64,000 bases of DNA from Kribbella voronezhensis (GCF_004365175.1 NZ_SOCE01000001.1:4967403-5031402), one strand, 5' to 3'. Positions 33,096 through 42,250 are shown, numbered from the stretch's first letter. Made by a program: numbers and translations. Notes: generated by a model from the letters alone, not told the origin.

Positions 33096-33154
33096 ATTCG
33101 TGCAACAACGGCGTTACATAGGGACCACCTACCATGCCGTTGAGGGGAACCGCC

Positions 33155-33688
33155 ATGACACTTCCGTACGCCGAACCACTGACCAAGCTGGCCCCTGGCC
33201 CTCGGGTAATCCCTGAGCCGCCGCGGGTCGGCGAGCCCGGCGGGGATCCGTGCGGGCTCTGCGCCTGGATCTCCGATCCGGCCGCCTCCGGCCACGAGCC
33301 GCCGCTGTGGCAGAACGAGGACTGGGTGCTGTGCCGGGCGACCGGGATCACCATCCCGGGCATCGTCTGGCTGACCACCCGCGAGCACCACGATTCGTTC
33401 GCCGACCTGCCGGACCGGGTCGCCGCGAGCTACGGCGGCGTGGTCGCGCGGATCGAGCGGGCCATCCTGGCGCTCGGCGACATCGCCCGGGTGCACGTCT
33501 ACCGCTGGGGCGACGGCTCGGCGCATTTCCACGTCTGGTTCTACCCCCGCCCGCTCGGCATGCTCGAAGCGCGCCGCGAGATGCTCGCGCTGTGGGCAGA
33601 CCTGATGCCGGAGTTGCCGAAAGAGGTGGCCGTGGAAGCCGAGCAGAAGATCGCCGCGGCCATGAGGGCAGGTGACCCCCAGCCGTGA
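33155..33688 (+). CDS. HIT-like domain protein
   Basis: A 177-residue protein of the histidine-triad superfamily. The N-terminal DPCGLCAWISDPAASG has a CxxC motif and the C-terminal block ARVHVYRWGDGSAHFHVWFY contains HxHxW in place of the canonical HxHxH, so the third His is replaced. Nucleotidyl hydrolase or transferase activity is possible but unproven. Start ATG 33155 has GAGGGGA. It is followed with 4-bp overlap by an amino-acid permease and preceded by a TetR operator. Confidence 0.8.
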   Translation: MTLPYAEPLTKLAPGPRVIPEPPRVGEPGGDPCGLCAWISDPAASGHEPPLWQNEDWVLCRATGITIPGIVWLTTREHHDSFADLPDRVAASYGGVVARIERAILALGDIARVHVYRWGDGSAHFHVWFYPRPLGMLEARREMLALWADLMPELPKEVAVEAEQKIAAAMRAGDPQP

Positions 33689-34965
33689 CGGCAGCGGAGC
33701 AGCAGCCGGGCCTGGTCCGCGGACTGGGCGTGCCGGACGCGGTGGTGATCGGGCTCGGGTCGATGGTGGGCGCCGGGGTGTTCGCGGTCTGGGGGCCGGC
33801 CGCGCGGGCCGCCGGTGAAGGTCTGCTGGCCGGCCTCGTCATCGCCGCGATCGTTGCCTACTGCAACGCCGCGTCCTCGGCCCAGTTGGCCGCCGTCTAT
33901 CCGGTGTCCGGCGGCGCCTACGTCTACGGGCGTGAGCGGCTCTCGCCGACCCTGGGCTTCATGGCCGGCTCCTGCTTCGTGATCGGCAAGACCGCTTCCT
34001 GTGCCGCGATGGCGCTCACCTTCGCGACGTACGTCGTACCGGATGCGGGCTGGCTTCGCCGAGGCGTCGCCTTGCTGGCGGTGGTCCTGCTGGCCGCCGT
34101 CAACTATCGCGGCGTGACTCGTACGGCGAGGTTGACCCGCATTCTGGTCGTCTGCTCGCTGACCGTTCTTGCGCTGGTTCTGGTGCTCCTGCAGACGTCG
34201 AACTCGACGCACCGGCTTCCGTCGGTGTGGCCCGGTGGAACGAGTGTCTACGGCGTCCTGCAAGCGGCCGGCCTGCTGTTCTTCGCTTTCGCCGGCTATG
34301 CCCGGATCGCGACGATGGGGGAGGAGGTCCGCGACCCGGCGCGGACCATACCCCGAGCCGTCTCCATCGCACTACTGGTTGCTGTGGGCATCTACTTGCT
34401 GATCGGGCTCGCCTTGCTGAGTTCGGTCGGCGCACCCGGCCTGGCCGCTTCCTCCGCACCACTTGCCACTGCAGTCAGTACCGCGGACGCGGCGTGGGCG
34501 ATCCCTGTCGTCCGGATCGGTGCCGCGCTCGCCAGCCTCGGCGCACTGCTGGCCCTGATCGCGGGGATCGGCCGCACCACCTTGGCGATGGCCCGCAACG
34601 GCGACCTGCCCGGCTGGCTGGCCGCAGTACATCCGCGCTTCCGGGTGCCGCATCACGCCGAGATCGCCCTGGCCGTCGTGGTCGGTGTCCTGGTGCTGAC
34701 CACCGATCTGCGCGGCGTCATCGGCTTCTCGTCGTTCGGAGTCCTGCTGTACTACGCGATCGCCAACGCGGCCGCCTTCACCCAGCCCCGGGACCAGCGT
34801 CGCTGGCCCCGGTTCGTCAGCGTCCTCGGACTGCTGGGTTGTGTCGTTCTGGCGTTCACGTTGCCGCCCGCCTCAGCCGTCACCGCTGCCGCAGTATTGG
34901 CTGTCGCGCTGCTGAGCCGGTGGCTGCTGGTCAGGTCAGGTCGCGCCGGATCCGCCAGAAGCTGA
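33685..34965 (+). CDS. APC-family amino-acid permease
   Basis: A 426-residue transporter with about 12 helices. The first helix carries the LeuT-fold signature VVIGLGSMVGAGVFAVWGPA. Later segments are YPVSGGAYVYGRERL, AGLLFFAFAGYARIATMGEE and RDPARTIPRAVSIALLVAVG. GTG 33685 overlaps the HIT stop (GTGA). The substrate is not predictable. The last 35 bp overlap the convergent ABC permease. Confidence 0.9.
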   Translation: MTAAEQQPGLVRGLGVPDAVVIGLGSMVGAGVFAVWGPAARAAGEGLLAGLVIAAIVAYCNAASSAQLAAVYPVSGGAYVYGRERLSPTLGFMAGSCFVIGKTASCAAMALTFATYVVPDAGWLRRGVALLAVVLLAAVNYRGVTRTARLTRILVVCSLTVLALVLVLLQTSNSTHRLPSVWPGGTSVYGVLQAAGLLFFAFAGYARIATMGEEVRDPARTIPRAVSIALLVAVGIYLLIGLALLSSVGAPGLAASSAPLATAVSTADAAWAIPVVRIGAALASLGALLALIAGIGRTTLAMARNGDLPGWLAAVHPRFRVPHHAEIALAVVVGVLVLTTDLRGVIGFSSFGVLLYYAIANAAAFTQPRDQRRWPRFVSVLGLLGCVVLAFTLPPASAVTAAAVLAVALLSRWLLVRSGRAGSARS

Positions 34966-35974
34966 AGCCGGCCAGCAGGAACGCGAGCGCGACGAAGACC
35001 CCGGTCTCGCGCCACTGCAGATCCCAGAACCGGTTGGCCGGCACGTAGGAGATCTGTTGCCGGTAGCCCTCGTTCGCCAACCGCTGGAAGCAGGCTTCCA
35101 GGCTCTGTCGTGGCTGTTTCGAATCCTCGGCTCCTGGCGGCGGGGGCGCGCAGGCGCCGAACCAGGCGGGCAGCGACTTCTGGACCTTCCCGGCGGCATT
35201 CACCGTCTGGTCGGACAGCTTCCAGTCGCCGGGCCGGCCGAGCTCGACCTCGAGCCCTTTCACCAGTGGGCTGGTCGGTGACCCCTGGATCTGGAGCCCG
35301 CGCATGTTCTCGGTCGTCACGACCGCCGATGCCTTCGCCGGGGTGATGAGATGCGGCCGCAGCACCATGGGGGTGAAGATCTGCACCGCGATCACCACTG
35401 CCAGGGTGATGGCGACACCGACCAGACTGCGGCGGACCAGCAGACCGATCGCGACGCCCAGGGCGAAGGCGAAGGCCGTGTAGCCGATCGGGACGATGCC
35501 CCGGGCGGCGAACACCGAAGGCCACAGCCGAGGCACGAACGAGCCGGACTGGCCTGCGGCGACCGCGTCGTCGACCGGGTCGGACCAGCGCGTCACCGCC
35601 AGACTGAGCAAGCCGGTGGCGACCACGGCGGCCGTGCCGGTGAGACCGAGCTTGGTGAGCAGCCATTTCCGCCGGCTGATGCTCTGGGTCCACACCAGCC
35701 GGTGCGTCCCGGCCTCGAGCTCGCGCGCGATCAACGGTGCTCCCCAGAACGCACCGATCACCGGCGGAGCGGCGTACACGGCAACCAGGCCGAGGATGTA
35801 CAACCGCTTGTTCCACTGCTGGAACTCCAGTTGGTCGAGGAAGCCGCTCTTGTTGACCTGGTAGCTGTGCAGCAGGCCGGGACCGGTCAGCAACAAAACG
35901 AAACCGATGAGCAGTACGGCGGTGAGGATCACCACGGCCTGCAGGCGGAACTGACGCCAGGTCAGCCAGATCAT
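34931..35974 (-). CDS. ABC-2 type transporter permease
   Basis: A 347-residue membrane subunit. N-terminal WLTWRQFRLQAVVILTAVLL starts helix 1; a further helix follows at YILGLVAVYAAPPVIGAFWG with LIARELEAGTHRLVWTQSIS, a motif of ABC-2 permeases. Two more helices, SLVGVAITLAVVIAVQIFTP and a C-terminal ALAFLLAGFSFW, flank a long extracellular loop with several Cys. Its start overlaps the ATPase stop (ATGA). It is encoded after GntR and the ATPase in one operon, exporting an unknown substrate. Confidence 0.88.
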   Translation of the reverse strand: MIWLTWRQFRLQAVVILTAVLLIGFVLLLTGPGLLHSYQVNKSGFLDQLEFQQWNKRLYILGLVAVYAAPPVIGAFWGAPLIARELEAGTHRLVWTQSISRRKWLLTKLGLTGTAAVVATGLLSLAVTRWSDPVDDAVAAGQSGSFVPRLWPSVFAARGIVPIGYTAFAFALGVAIGLLVRRSLVGVAITLAVVIAVQIFTPMVLRPHLITPAKASAVVTTENMRGLQIQGSPTSPLVKGLEVELGRPGDWKLSDQTVNAAGKVQKSLPAWFGACAPPPPGAEDSKQPRQSLEACFQRLANEGYRQQISYVPANRFWDLQWRETGVFVALAFLLAGFSFWRIRRDLT

Positions 35975-36864
35975 CTTTGGACCTCCAGGACCGGACGGTG
36001 GTTGTTCTGCTCGGGCGCGGACGGGCGGCCCATGTAGGCGAGGACCAGGTCCTCGAGGGAGAGCCGGCTGACCGTCCAGGCAGGATCGAGGATCGGTTGC
36101 TCGGTGCGGATCACCAACGTGGATTGACGATCCGTGTGACTGGCCGAGATCACGTGCTGGGCCGAGGGCAACGACTTCTCGTCGCGACGCGGGCCGCTGA
36201 TCCGGTAGTGCGTCGCCAGCAGCGTCTCGATCTCGCCGCTGACCTGGACCCTGGAGTCGACCAGGACGATCAGGAAGTCGCAGGATCGTTCGACGTCGGA
36301 GACCAGGTGGGACGACAGCACCACACTGAGTTCCTGCTCGGCGACCGCCTCCATCAGGTCCTGGAGGAACTCTCGCCGGGCCAGCGGATCAAGGGCCGCC
36401 ACCGGTTCGTCGAGGACCAGCAGTTCGGGCCGCTTCGAGATCCCGAGGGTGAGCGCGAGCTGCGCCCGCTGACCACCGGACAGCCGCCCGGCCCGCTGCT
36501 TGAGGTCGAGGCCGAGTCGCTCGATCCGCTTGGTGGCGATGGACTCGTCCCAGTCCGGGTTGAGTCGCGCGCCGAGCCGTAGGTGGTCGGCCACGCTCAT
36601 CCTGCTGTACGTCGGGGTGTCCTGGGCGACGAAGCCGACCTTCGCCCGCTGCGAGGTGCCCGCGGGCTCACCGAGCACGGTGATCGAGCCACTGGTCGGG
36701 GTCAGCATGCCGACCGCGAGATGCAGCAGCGTGCTCTTACCGGCGCCGTTGGGGCCGACCAGGCCGACGACCCGGCCGGCGGGCACGTCGAGTGTGCAGT
36801 CCGACAGCGCCCAGCGCCGCCCGTACTTCTTGCCCAGTCCCTGGGCTTGCAGAACCGTGTTCAC
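35971..36864 (-). CDS. ABC transporter ATP-binding protein
   Basis: A 297-residue ATPase. Walker A GPNGAGKST, Q-loop FVAQDTP, signature LSGGQRAQLAL, Walker B LLVLDEPVAALDP and H-loop SSHLVSD are intact. GTG 36864 is chosen: it overlaps the gntR stop (GTGA) and has AGGAGGA 8 bp upstream; the longer frame is antisense-like. It pairs with the downstream permease in a YtrA-type operon. Confidence 0.93.
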   Translation of the reverse strand: MNTVLQAQGLGKKYGRRWALSDCTLDVPAGRVVGLVGPNGAGKSTLLHLAVGMLTPTSGSITVLGEPAGTSQRAKVGFVAQDTPTYSRMSVADHLRLGARLNPDWDESIATKRIERLGLDLKQRAGRLSGGQRAQLALTLGISKRPELLVLDEPVAALDPLARREFLQDLMEAVAEQELSVVLSSHLVSDVERSCDFLIVLVDSRVQVSGEIETLLATHYRISGPRRDEKSLPSAQHVISASHTDRQSTLVIRTEQPILDPAWTVSRLSLEDLVLAYMGRPSAPEQNNHRPVLEVQR

Positions 36865-37253
36865 GCTATGTCCTCCTGGGCGGCGGTCCGAAAGGTGGCC
36901 AAGAAGAGAGCCTCGATGCTCTCGTCGTCGAGTCCGGCGCGGCGGGCCTTGGTGAGCCAGCGCTGCAGGTCCTGCCGGAGCGGACCGTGCGCGGCGAGCG
37001 AGGTGTCGGCCAGCGTCTGGGTGACGAACGTGCCGACGCCCTGCTTGGCCGACACCAGGCCCTCGTGCTCCAGCTCGCGATAGGCCTTCAAGACGGTGTT
37101 GGGGTTGATCGCGAGCTGGGCGACCACCTCTTTGACCGTCGGCAGCCGGTCGCCGATGCGCAACATCCCCAGCCGGAGCGCGTTGCGGACCTGCTGGACG
37201 ATCTGCTGATAGGGCGAGACGCCCGACCGCTCGTCGAGATGGAACTCGATCAT
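36861..37253 (-). CDS. GntR-family regulator, YtrA subfamily
   Basis: A 130-residue short GntR. The winged helix covers residues about 10-78 (GVSPYQQIVQQVRNALRLGM, RLPTVKEVVAQLAINPNTVL, EHEGLVSAKQGVGTFV) and only about 45 residues follow, as in YtrA-type repressors of ABC operons. It is first in the operon with the ATPase and permease. A perfect palindrome 17 bp upstream of its start is the likely operator. Confidence 0.92.
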   Translation of the reverse strand: MIEFHLDERSGVSPYQQIVQQVRNALRLGMLRIGDRLPTVKEVVAQLAINPNTVLKAYRELEHEGLVSAKQGVGTFVTQTLADTSLAAHGPLRQDLQRWLTKARRAGLDDESIEALFLATFRTAAQEDIA

Positions 37254-37270
37254 CCCGTTCTCCCATTCAT

Positions 37271-37282
37271 CTAGTTAACTAG
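37271..37282. promoter_or_regulatory. GntR/YtrA operator
   Basis: CTAGTTAACTAG, a perfect 12-bp palindrome, 17 bp upstream of the gntR ATG at 37253, in a short AT-rich stretch. It probably overlaps the promoter. Confidence 0.65.
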
Positions 37283-37345
37283 CACAATACGCTCATCCAC
37301 TGCTCGGCCGTCAAGAGTGATCCCGGGCCGAGGGAGAATCTGGGA

Positions 37346-37843
37346 GTGACTGAGGCAGCGAAGGTGACCGTCCGCCAGGCCGTCGAGGAAGACAGCGCGG
37401 CACTGATCGAGTTGGAGAGGACCGCGTTCGACTCGCGGTCGGGGTTCCCGTCGTTCCGGACCGCCGTACGGGAGTCGTTCTTCACCGAGCGCTGCCAGCC
37501 GGAGCATGTGCTGGTGGCTGTGGACGGCGACGAGATCATCGGCTTCGCCCGGCTGACCGACAAGTACCCGTTCGTCGAAGGCGCCGGCGTACTCATGGTC
37601 GGCGGTCTGGCGGTGGCGCCGACAGCGCGCCGTCGCGGGGTCGGATCAGCGCTGCTGGAGGCGGTCGAGGCCGAGGGACGGCGGCGGGGCGCCCGCAAGA
37701 TCAGCCTCAACGTCTTCGGCGTGAACACCGAGGCGCAGCGGCTCTACGCCAAGCACGGGTACGTCGTCGAGGCCCGGCAGACGGCGGAGTTCACCATCGA
37801 CGGAGAGCTCATGAACGATCTGGGCCTGGCGCTGTTCCTTTGA
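37346..37843 (+). CDS. GNAT-family N-acetyltransferase
   Basis: A 165-residue acetyltransferase. The acetyl-CoA-binding core is VAPTARRRGVGSALLEAVEA, with the following strand KISLNVFGVNTEAQRLYAKH and a C-terminal GYVVEARQTAEFTIDGE. GTG 37346 has GAGGGAG upstream. The substrate is unknown. Its 3' end overlaps the convergent photolyase gene by 35 bp. Confidence 0.9.
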   Translation: MTEAAKVTVRQAVEEDSAALIELERTAFDSRSGFPSFRTAVRESFFTERCQPEHVLVAVDGDEIIGFARLTDKYPFVEGAGVLMVGGLAVAPTARRRGVGSALLEAVEAEGRRRGARKISLNVFGVNTEAQRLYAKHGYVVEARQTAEFTIDGELMNDLGLALFL

Positions 37844-39143
37844 TCGCGGCGTAGCGGCGCAGGGACTCCTGCCGGGCTTCGGCGTGGTCGACGATCGGCC
37901 GCGGGTACGCCGGTACGTCGTGCTTCCACGGCTCGTGGACGGCCTTGCCGGCCAGGTCTGCGAGCTCGGGCACCCAGTGGCGGACATACGAGCCCGACGG
38001 GTCGAACTTGAGTCCCTGCGTGGTCGGGTTGAAGATCCGGAAGTACGGCGACGCGTCGGCGCCACAGCCGGCCACCCACTGCCAGTTCAGCGAGTTCGAC
38101 GCGAGGTCGCCGTCCCGCAACTGCCGCATGAACCAGCGCGCGCCGTACTTCCAGTGCACATGCAGGTCCTTCACCAGGAACGAGGCGACCACCATCCGCA
38201 CCCGGTTGTGCATGAACCCGGTCTCGGCCAGTTGCCGCATCCCGGCGTCGACGATCGGGTACCCCGTCAGGCCGTTGCACCAGGCATCGAAGGCGTCACC
38301 CGGTTCGTCGTACTCCATCTGCTCGAACTCCGGCCGCAACGGTTTCCAGGCCGCATCCGGGTAGCGGGCCAGCAGGTCGGCGCAGAACTCGCGCCAGGCG
38401 AGCTCGCGCCGGTACGAGTCCGCGCCCGCACTGCGTCTGCGGGCCAGGTCGGCGAGCATCGTCCGGGGGTGGATCTCGCCGTACTTCAACGGCACCGACA
38501 TCCGCGAGGTCGAATTCAGATCCGGCCGGTCCCGAACAGCGTCGTACTCCGCGACGTCGTCCAGGTATTCCTGCCACCGCTCCCGTACCGCGGTCTCACC
38601 GGCTCCGTCGACGGCCGGTCCGTCCAGGAGTTCACCTTGCTTCGCGATCCACTTCACCTTGTCCGGCGCCTTCACCGGCTGACGCCAGCCGTGTTCCAGC
38701 CAGCTCCGGAAGTACGGCGTGAAGACCTGGTACGACGCGCCCTGCTGGGTGAGCACCCGGCCGGGCGCGACGGCGTACGGGGATCCGGTCGTGACGAGCG
38801 GGCAGTCGAGTGCCTTCTCGACCTCGGCGTCCCGGCGGCCGCCGTACGGGCCGAAGTCGGCCGCGATGTGCACGCCGGCCGCCCCGATCTCGGCTGCGAG
38901 CTCGGGAACGACCTCGGCCGGGTCGCCACGGCGTACGACGAGGTTGCCGTCCATCGAGTCCGACAGGGACCGCAGGGATGCCAGCAGGTGGTTGCGGCGG
39001 GGATCGCCGGCCTTGTCCCACAAGGCGGGATCGAGGACGAACAGGCCGAGGACCGTTCCGTCACCGGCTGCCACCGCATCCAGCAGCGCCGGATTGTCCG
39101 CGAGGCGCAGATCGCGCCGGAACCACATCACCGCAGGAGCCAT
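37809..39143 (-). CDS. phr: Deoxyribodipyrimidine photolyase (class I)
   Basis: A 444-residue FAD enzyme that repairs cyclobutane pyrimidine dimers with light. The N-terminal antenna domain starts MAPAVMWFRRDLRLADNPAL. The FAD domain shows YRRELAWREFCADLL, TGYPIVDAGMRQLAETGFMH, NRVRMVVASFLVKDLHVHW and LASNSLNWQWVAGCGADASP, then FRIFNPTTQGLKFDP. Start ATG 39143 is chosen; the longer frame reads antisense to ideR. The length is typical (420-480). Confidence 0.95.
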   Translation of the reverse strand: MAPAVMWFRRDLRLADNPALLDAVAAGDGTVLGLFVLDPALWDKAGDPRRNHLLASLRSLSDSMDGNLVVRRGDPAEVVPELAAEIGAAGVHIAADFGPYGGRRDAEVEKALDCPLVTTGSPYAVAPGRVLTQQGASYQVFTPYFRSWLEHGWRQPVKAPDKVKWIAKQGELLDGPAVDGAGETAVRERWQEYLDDVAEYDAVRDRPDLNSTSRMSVPLKYGEIHPRTMLADLARRRSAGADSYRRELAWREFCADLLARYPDAAWKPLRPEFEQMEYDEPGDAFDAWCNGLTGYPIVDAGMRQLAETGFMHNRVRMVVASFLVKDLHVHWKYGARWFMRQLRDGDLASNSLNWQWVAGCGADASPYFRIFNPTTQGLKFDPSGSYVRHWVPELADLAGKAVHEPWKHDVPAYPRPIVDHAEARQESLRRYAAIKGTAPGPDRS

Positions 39144-39222
39144 CAATCCATCTTGGTCGATGCACAACTTTGAGCCCACTTGAGGTCTACTCGGTCCACC
39201 CGGTCCCGCTCGGGGTCCGGCG

Positions 39223-39241
39223 ATTGGTAAGGCTTGCCTAT
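39223..39241. promoter_or_regulatory. Iron box (DtxR/IdeR-type operator)
   Basis: On the minus strand the 19 bases ATAGGCAAGCCTTACCAAT match 15 positions of the IdeR consensus TWAGGTWAGSCTWACCTWA. It lies 19-37 bp upstream of the ideR start at 39261, suggesting autoregulation. Confidence 0.65.
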
Positions 39242-39260
39242 GTGAGTGAGAATGGTTGTC

Positions 39261-39965
39261 GTGAGCGAGCTGATCGATACCACCGAGATGTACCTGCGGA
39301 CCGTCTACGAGCTGGAAGAAGAAGGCATCCTGCCGCTGCGCGCGCGGATCGCCGAACGGCTGCACCAGTCCGGCCCGACGGTCAGCCAGACGGTGGCGCG
39401 GATGGAGCGTGACGGCCTGGTCACGGTCGAGGGCGATCGGCACCTGGAGCTCACCGAGGTCGGCCGGATGCAGGCGACCCGGGTGATGCGCAAGCACCGG
39501 CTGGCCGAGCGGCTGCTGGTGGACGTGATCGGCCTGGAGTGGGAAGACGTGCACGCGGAGGCCTGCCGCTGGGAGCACGTGATGAGCGACGCCGTCGAGC
39601 TGCGGCTGCTGAAGATCCTGGACAACCCGACCGAGTCGCCGTACGGCAACCCGATCCCGGGCCTGGAGGAGTTGCAGAAGGACAGCGCGGTGACCGAGAT
39701 CGGCGAGTTCCGGTTCGGCGTCGAGCCGCTCGACAAGGTGCTGGACGCCGCCACCGGCGAGAGCGTCCGGGTGCTGGTCCGGCGGATCGCCGAGCCGGTG
39801 CAGACCGACGACGACGCGATGTCCGTACTGCGGCGCGCGGGCGCGCTGCCCGGCCGCGAGGTCGACTCGATGCTCGACGCAGAGGGCGTCCTGGTCGGCA
39901 GCCGCGAGGCCGGCGGCATCATCAGCGACGAAACCGCCGGCCACATCTTCGTCTCGGTCGTCTAG
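39261..39965 (+). CDS. ideR: Iron-dependent repressor, DtxR/IdeR family
   Basis: A 234-residue metal sensor. GTG 39261 gives MSELIDTTEMYLRTVYELEE, which aligns with the start of M. tuberculosis IdeR. The helix-turn-helix PLRARIAERLHQSGPTVSQT is followed by metal ligands in RKHRLAERLL, EDVHAEACRWEHVMSD (Cys-x2-Glu-His) and the N-terminal TTEMYL Met. A C-terminal SH3-like domain is present. It represses iron uptake genes in the presence of Fe(II). An iron box lies just upstream. Longer starts (39246, 39252) are less likely. Confidence 0.94.
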   Translation: MSELIDTTEMYLRTVYELEEEGILPLRARIAERLHQSGPTVSQTVARMERDGLVTVEGDRHLELTEVGRMQATRVMRKHRLAERLLVDVIGLEWEDVHAEACRWEHVMSDAVELRLLKILDNPTESPYGNPIPGLEELQKDSAVTEIGEFRFGVEPLDKVLDAATGESVRVLVRRIAEPVQTDDDAMSVLRRAGALPGREVDSMLDAEGVLVGSREAGGIISDETAGHIFVSVV

Positions 39966-40045
39966 TTAAGACCTCTATTAAGTCACCGGTACCGATCGCA
40001 CTGGATGCTGTACTCAGTGTGGTCAGGCAGTAACGTCTGACGGCG

Positions 40046-40822
40046 ATGCCTGAGAACGAGATCGACTGGCCCGGGTACTTGCGGCAGTTCCACACCGCGA
40101 CCCCGGGCAGTACCGAAGCCCTGCTGTCCCGCGCCGTGTCGGGCGACCACACGCCGTACCGGTGGCTGGTCCGTGCCGTGTCCGCGGAGTCGCGCCGGAT
40201 CCTGGACCTGGCCTGCGGCAACGGTCCGGTCGCCCGCGAGCTGTACGGCCGGTGGGTCGTCGGCGTCGACAACAACTCGGTCCAGCTGAGCGGATCGCCC
40301 GGGCCCAAAGTGCAAGCGGACGCGGTGCACCTCCCGTTCGCCAACGAAGCGTTCGACGTCGTGACCTGCTCGATGGGCCTGATGGTCCTGCAGCCGCTGC
40401 CAGAGGTGCTCGCCGAGGCTGCTCGCGTACTGCGGCGGGGAGGCGTGCTCGCGGCAACCGTCCCAGCCGTCCGCCCGCTGCGTCGGGGTGACATCCGGAC
40501 CCTGTCCGGGCTGACCACGCGACTCCGGTCGACGCCGCAGTTCCCGGCGGGTGGTGAGATCACCGGCCTGCGCGACCTCCTTCGCGCGGCCGGCTTCGAC
40601 GTATTGGAGAGTCAGCGCGAGCGCTACGCGTACACCGTGCGCTCGATCGACGACGCGCGCCGCCTGGTCGGCGCGCTTTACCTGCCTGGCGGTTCGGACA
40701 CGCGGCGCGAGACCGCCGCGACCTGGCTCGCCGAGCGCGCCGAATCCAAGGAAGGCGGCCTGGAGGTCGCGATCCCGGTGCGCCGCATCACGGCGATGCG
40801 CACGAAGCTGGCCCTTCCGTAG
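40046..40822 (+). CDS. Class I SAM-dependent methyltransferase
   Basis: A 258-residue enzyme. SAM motif I is RILDLACGNGPVARELYG, the acidic residue after strand 2 is in VGVDNNSVQL, then VQADAVHLPFANEAFDVVTC, LPEVLAEAARVLRRGGVLAA. These are typical of Methyltransf_11 enzymes. The substrate is unknown. TAACGT at 40031-40036 lies 9 bp before ATG 40046, with no clear ribosome site. Confidence 0.88.
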   Translation: MPENEIDWPGYLRQFHTATPGSTEALLSRAVSGDHTPYRWLVRAVSAESRRILDLACGNGPVARELYGRWVVGVDNNSVQLSGSPGPKVQADAVHLPFANEAFDVVTCSMGLMVLQPLPEVLAEAARVLRRGGVLAATVPAVRPLRRGDIRTLSGLTTRLRSTPQFPAGGEITGLRDLLRAAGFDVLESQRERYAYTVRSIDDARRLVGALYLPGGSDTRRETAATWLAERAESKEGGLEVAIPVRRITAMRTKLALP

Positions 40823-40891
40823 TACGCCGTCTCAGCGGTCACCAGTTGGGCGGCCGGGACGGGTGACGCGTTCGGTGGGTACGGTTCTCGG

Positions 40892-42250
40892 GTGACTGCT
40901 CTGGTCTGGTCGGTTCGCTCGGTGGATCACGCCCTCGACGGCGAGACGGTCTACCGCGAACTACTGGCCGGTGAGCAGGTCGCCTTCTGGCTGGACGGGA
41001 GTCTGACCGACCGCGCCGAGCGCCGCGTCTCGGTGCTCGGTACGTCGGCCGGTGCCGATGTCGAGGTCGTCGTACGGGATGTCGCCGACGGTGACGTCTT
41101 CGCGGAGTTGCAGGGGTTGCTTGCCGCCAAACGAGCCCGGCTGGCCGCAGTACCGGCGCAGTTGGCGGGTCTCTTCAATGGTGGGTATGTCGGGTACTTC
41201 GGGTACGAACTCAAGGCGTTGACCGGGGGAGCGGCGGCTCACGAGGCGGCGACGCCGGACGCGTTGTGGATCTGGGCGAACCGGTTCGTCGTCATCGACC
41301 ACGACGCCGAGGTCAGCCATCTCGTCGCTGTGCACTCGCCTGATGATCACGCCGCGGCTGCCTGGACGGAGTCGTCGACAGCGAACTGGTGGATGAGCGG
41401 GCGTGACCAGCCTCCGGTCGCGGCGCTGGATCTCGAAGCCCATCTGGAGCAGGACCGCGCGACGTACCTGGCCGGGATCGATGCGTGTATGGCCGCGCTC
41501 GAGGCCGGCCGGACGTACGAGGTCTGCCTGACGAACCGGGTCCGGTTGCCGGCCGTGCAGGACCCGCTCGAGTTCTACCTGTGGCAACGCGAGCGCAACC
41601 CGGCGCCGTACTCGGCCTTCCTCCGGTACGGCGAACTCGCGGTGGCGAGCTCGTCGCCGGAGCGATTCCTGACCGTCGATGCGGACGGGTGGGCCGAATG
41701 CCGCCCGATCAAGGGCACCGCGCCGCGCTCGGACGACGCGGCGCAGGACCAGTTGGCCGCGAAGGCACTCGCCGAGGACGAGAAGACCCGCGCCGAGAAC
41801 CTGATGATCGTCGACCTGATCCGCAACGACCTGGGCCGGGTGAGCGAACCGGGCACGGTCCAGGTGCCGCAGTTGATGGCCGTCGAGAGCTACTCGACGA
41901 TGCATCAACTGGTGACGACGGTGCGGGGCCGGCTGCGAACCGACGTGGACGCGCTGGACGCCGTACGGGCTTGTTTTCCGCCGGGTTCGATGACTGGTGC
42001 GCCGAAGATCGCGACGATGGAACTGCTCGATTCGCTGGAGTCGAGTGCTCGCGGCGTGTACTCGGGCGCGCTCGGCTACCTCACCGTGGACGGCCGCGCG
42101 GATCTCAGCGTGGTGATCCGTACGGCGGTACTCACACCGGACGCCACGGTCGTCGGGGCCGGCGGCGCGATCGTGCTCGACTCGGATCCGGCGGCGGAGT
42201 ACGACGAAATGGTGCTCAAGGCAACGGCAACGATCGGTGGGGTTTCGTGA
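40892..42250 (+). CDS. pabB: Aminodeoxychorismate synthase component I
   Basis: A 452-residue chorismate-utilising enzyme that aminates chorismate to 4-amino-4-deoxychorismate for folate. C-terminal chorismate-binding motifs are clear: ECRPIKGTAPRSDD, ENLMIVDLIRNDLGRVSEPG, VESYSTMHQLVTTV, FPPGSMTGAPKIATMELLDS and SGALGYLTVDGRADLSVVIR. GTG 40892 lies 6 bp after TACGGT (40880-40885), a leaderless arrangement. Coupled to the lyase gene by a GTGA overlap. Anthranilate synthase is the alternative, but the aminotransferase-IV partner favours PabB. Confidence 0.92.
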   Translation: MTALVWSVRSVDHALDGETVYRELLAGEQVAFWLDGSLTDRAERRVSVLGTSAGADVEVVVRDVADGDVFAELQGLLAAKRARLAAVPAQLAGLFNGGYVGYFGYELKALTGGAAAHEAATPDALWIWANRFVVIDHDAEVSHLVAVHSPDDHAAAAWTESSTANWWMSGRDQPPVAALDLEAHLEQDRATYLAGIDACMAALEAGRTYEVCLTNRVRLPAVQDPLEFYLWQRERNPAPYSAFLRYGELAVASSSPERFLTVDADGWAECRPIKGTAPRSDDAAQDQLAAKALAEDEKTRAENLMIVDLIRNDLGRVSEPGTVQVPQLMAVESYSTMHQLVTTVRGRLRTDVDALDAVRACFPPGSMTGAPKIATMELLDSLESSARGVYSGALGYLTVDGRADLSVVIRTAVLTPDATVVGAGGAIVLDSDPAAEYDEMVLKATATIGGVS

